NCBI GenBank assembly: GCA_023441055.1
Contig: JAEZQY010000024.1
Span: 41,908 to 105,907, forward strand
Reading direction: 5' to 3'
Length of the DNA stretch: 64,000 nucleotides
From: Bacillota bacterium
GTDB taxonomy: Bacteria > Bacillota > Bacilli > Paenibacillales > UBA4045
The notes under the pieces were generated by a model. That model saw only the letters and a list, made by a program, of their open reading frames with translations, made no database searches and was not told where the DNA came from. A program made the translations under genes and the position numbers. Of the stretch, positions 63,928 to 64,000 are shown piece by piece (positions within the stretch are counted from its first letter, which is position 1; every line of letters begins with the position of its first letter).

Positions 63928-64000
63928 TCATACCGCGATTTGTTCAGGTTGAATGGATCCATTGCGGACCATATCCAAATATTCAACCGGTGGTAAATCC
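63928..64000 (-). pseudogene. C-terminal tail of a probable IS3-family transposase, cut by the window
   Basis: The minus strand enters at the right edge with DLPPVEYLDMVRNGS, ending in a stop at 63928. The PPVEY motif is typical of the C-terminus of IS3-group integrase-type transposases. The element's end probably lies near 63875-63900, where TGTCCAAACTTAGGGGGTT occurs, an IS3-like terminus. Whether the gene is whole cannot be seen here. Confidence 0.45.

Noticed and set aside
63496..63996. 166-codon plus-strand frame crossing the HTH gene end
   Set aside because: Cys/Ser/Arg-rich shadow frame without SD, running into repeats.
1..64000. CRISPR array, prophage or rRNA operon
   Set aside because: No regular spaced repeats, no phage structural genes and no rRNA signatures were seen.

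Overview
The window reads as chromosome from a Paenibacillus-like Gram-positive bacterium (Firmicutes, Paenibacillaceae). The grounds are AGGAGG-type ribosome binding sites, several LplB/LplC/LplA-type carbohydrate ABC transporters, a YesM/YesN-type two-component pair, SLH-anchored surface proteins, CcpA cre-like sites, a tyrosine T-box and a Hol-Tox-type small peptide. The species assignment is inference. No rRNA, CRISPR array, prophage or complete insertion sequence is visible.

Layout. (1) 1-4.5 kb, minus strand: two sugar permeases, an AraC-type response regulator and a YesM-type sensor kinase, followed at the left edge by a promoter with a good cre site that probably drives the missing substrate-binding protein. 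(2) 4.6-7.3 kb: decayed DNA, with a DUF4870 gene tail carrying a stop codon, a terminator block that recurs near 33.7 kb, and an N-terminally truncated SLH surface-protein gene with two single-base frameshifts. (3) 7.3-26.3 kb, minus strand: an envelope island made of three lipoproteins, a DUF4870 membrane protein, a 3361-residue SLH-anchored subtilase and an OmpR-type regulator with a hybrid kinase. A near-identical 21-bp direct-repeat element lies in front of both the giant gene and the lipoprotein operon and fits an OmpR-family operator. (4) 26.4-33.4 kb: a maltodextrin locus with a GH13 neopullulanase, mdxEFG-like transporter and LacI regulator. Both the neopullulanase gene and the binding-protein gene are preceded by a conserved leader (GAAGGC-N-ATGTTACC, then a terminator-like hairpin) that looks like a paired attenuator.

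(5) 33.4-49.1 kb: a glycan-use locus. On the minus strand lie two permeases, a binding protein, a GH32/43-like propeller enzyme, a GH38 alpha-mannosidase and a secreted modular pectate-lyase-fold protein. Divergently lie a LacI regulator and a second propeller enzyme. Two matching 18-bp operators flank the divergent promoters. (6) 49.1-57.4 kb: housekeeping and accessory genes, including a HEAT-repeat protein, a likely type I toxin-antitoxin locus, a low-molecular-weight phosphatase, UbiD next to a PNPOx-UbiA fusion, an AraC regulator divergent from a sulfatase, and tRNA-Lys(CTT). (7) 57.6-64 kb: a GH43 enzyme, a YvyF-like zinc-ribbon protein, a thioredoxin-reductase-like flavoprotein, an AAA ATPase, tyrS with its T-box, a Q-rich coiled-coil protein, a HTH protein and, at the right edge, the end of a probable IS3-family transposase.

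The common theme is uptake and breakdown of external carbohydrates by locally regulated ABC cassettes, plus a large S-layer-associated protease and lipoprotein system controlled by its own two-component pair. The regulatory DNA and RNA elements (the mdx leaders, the 21-bp repeats, the paired LacI operators and the toxin antisense promoter) are the most distinctive content.
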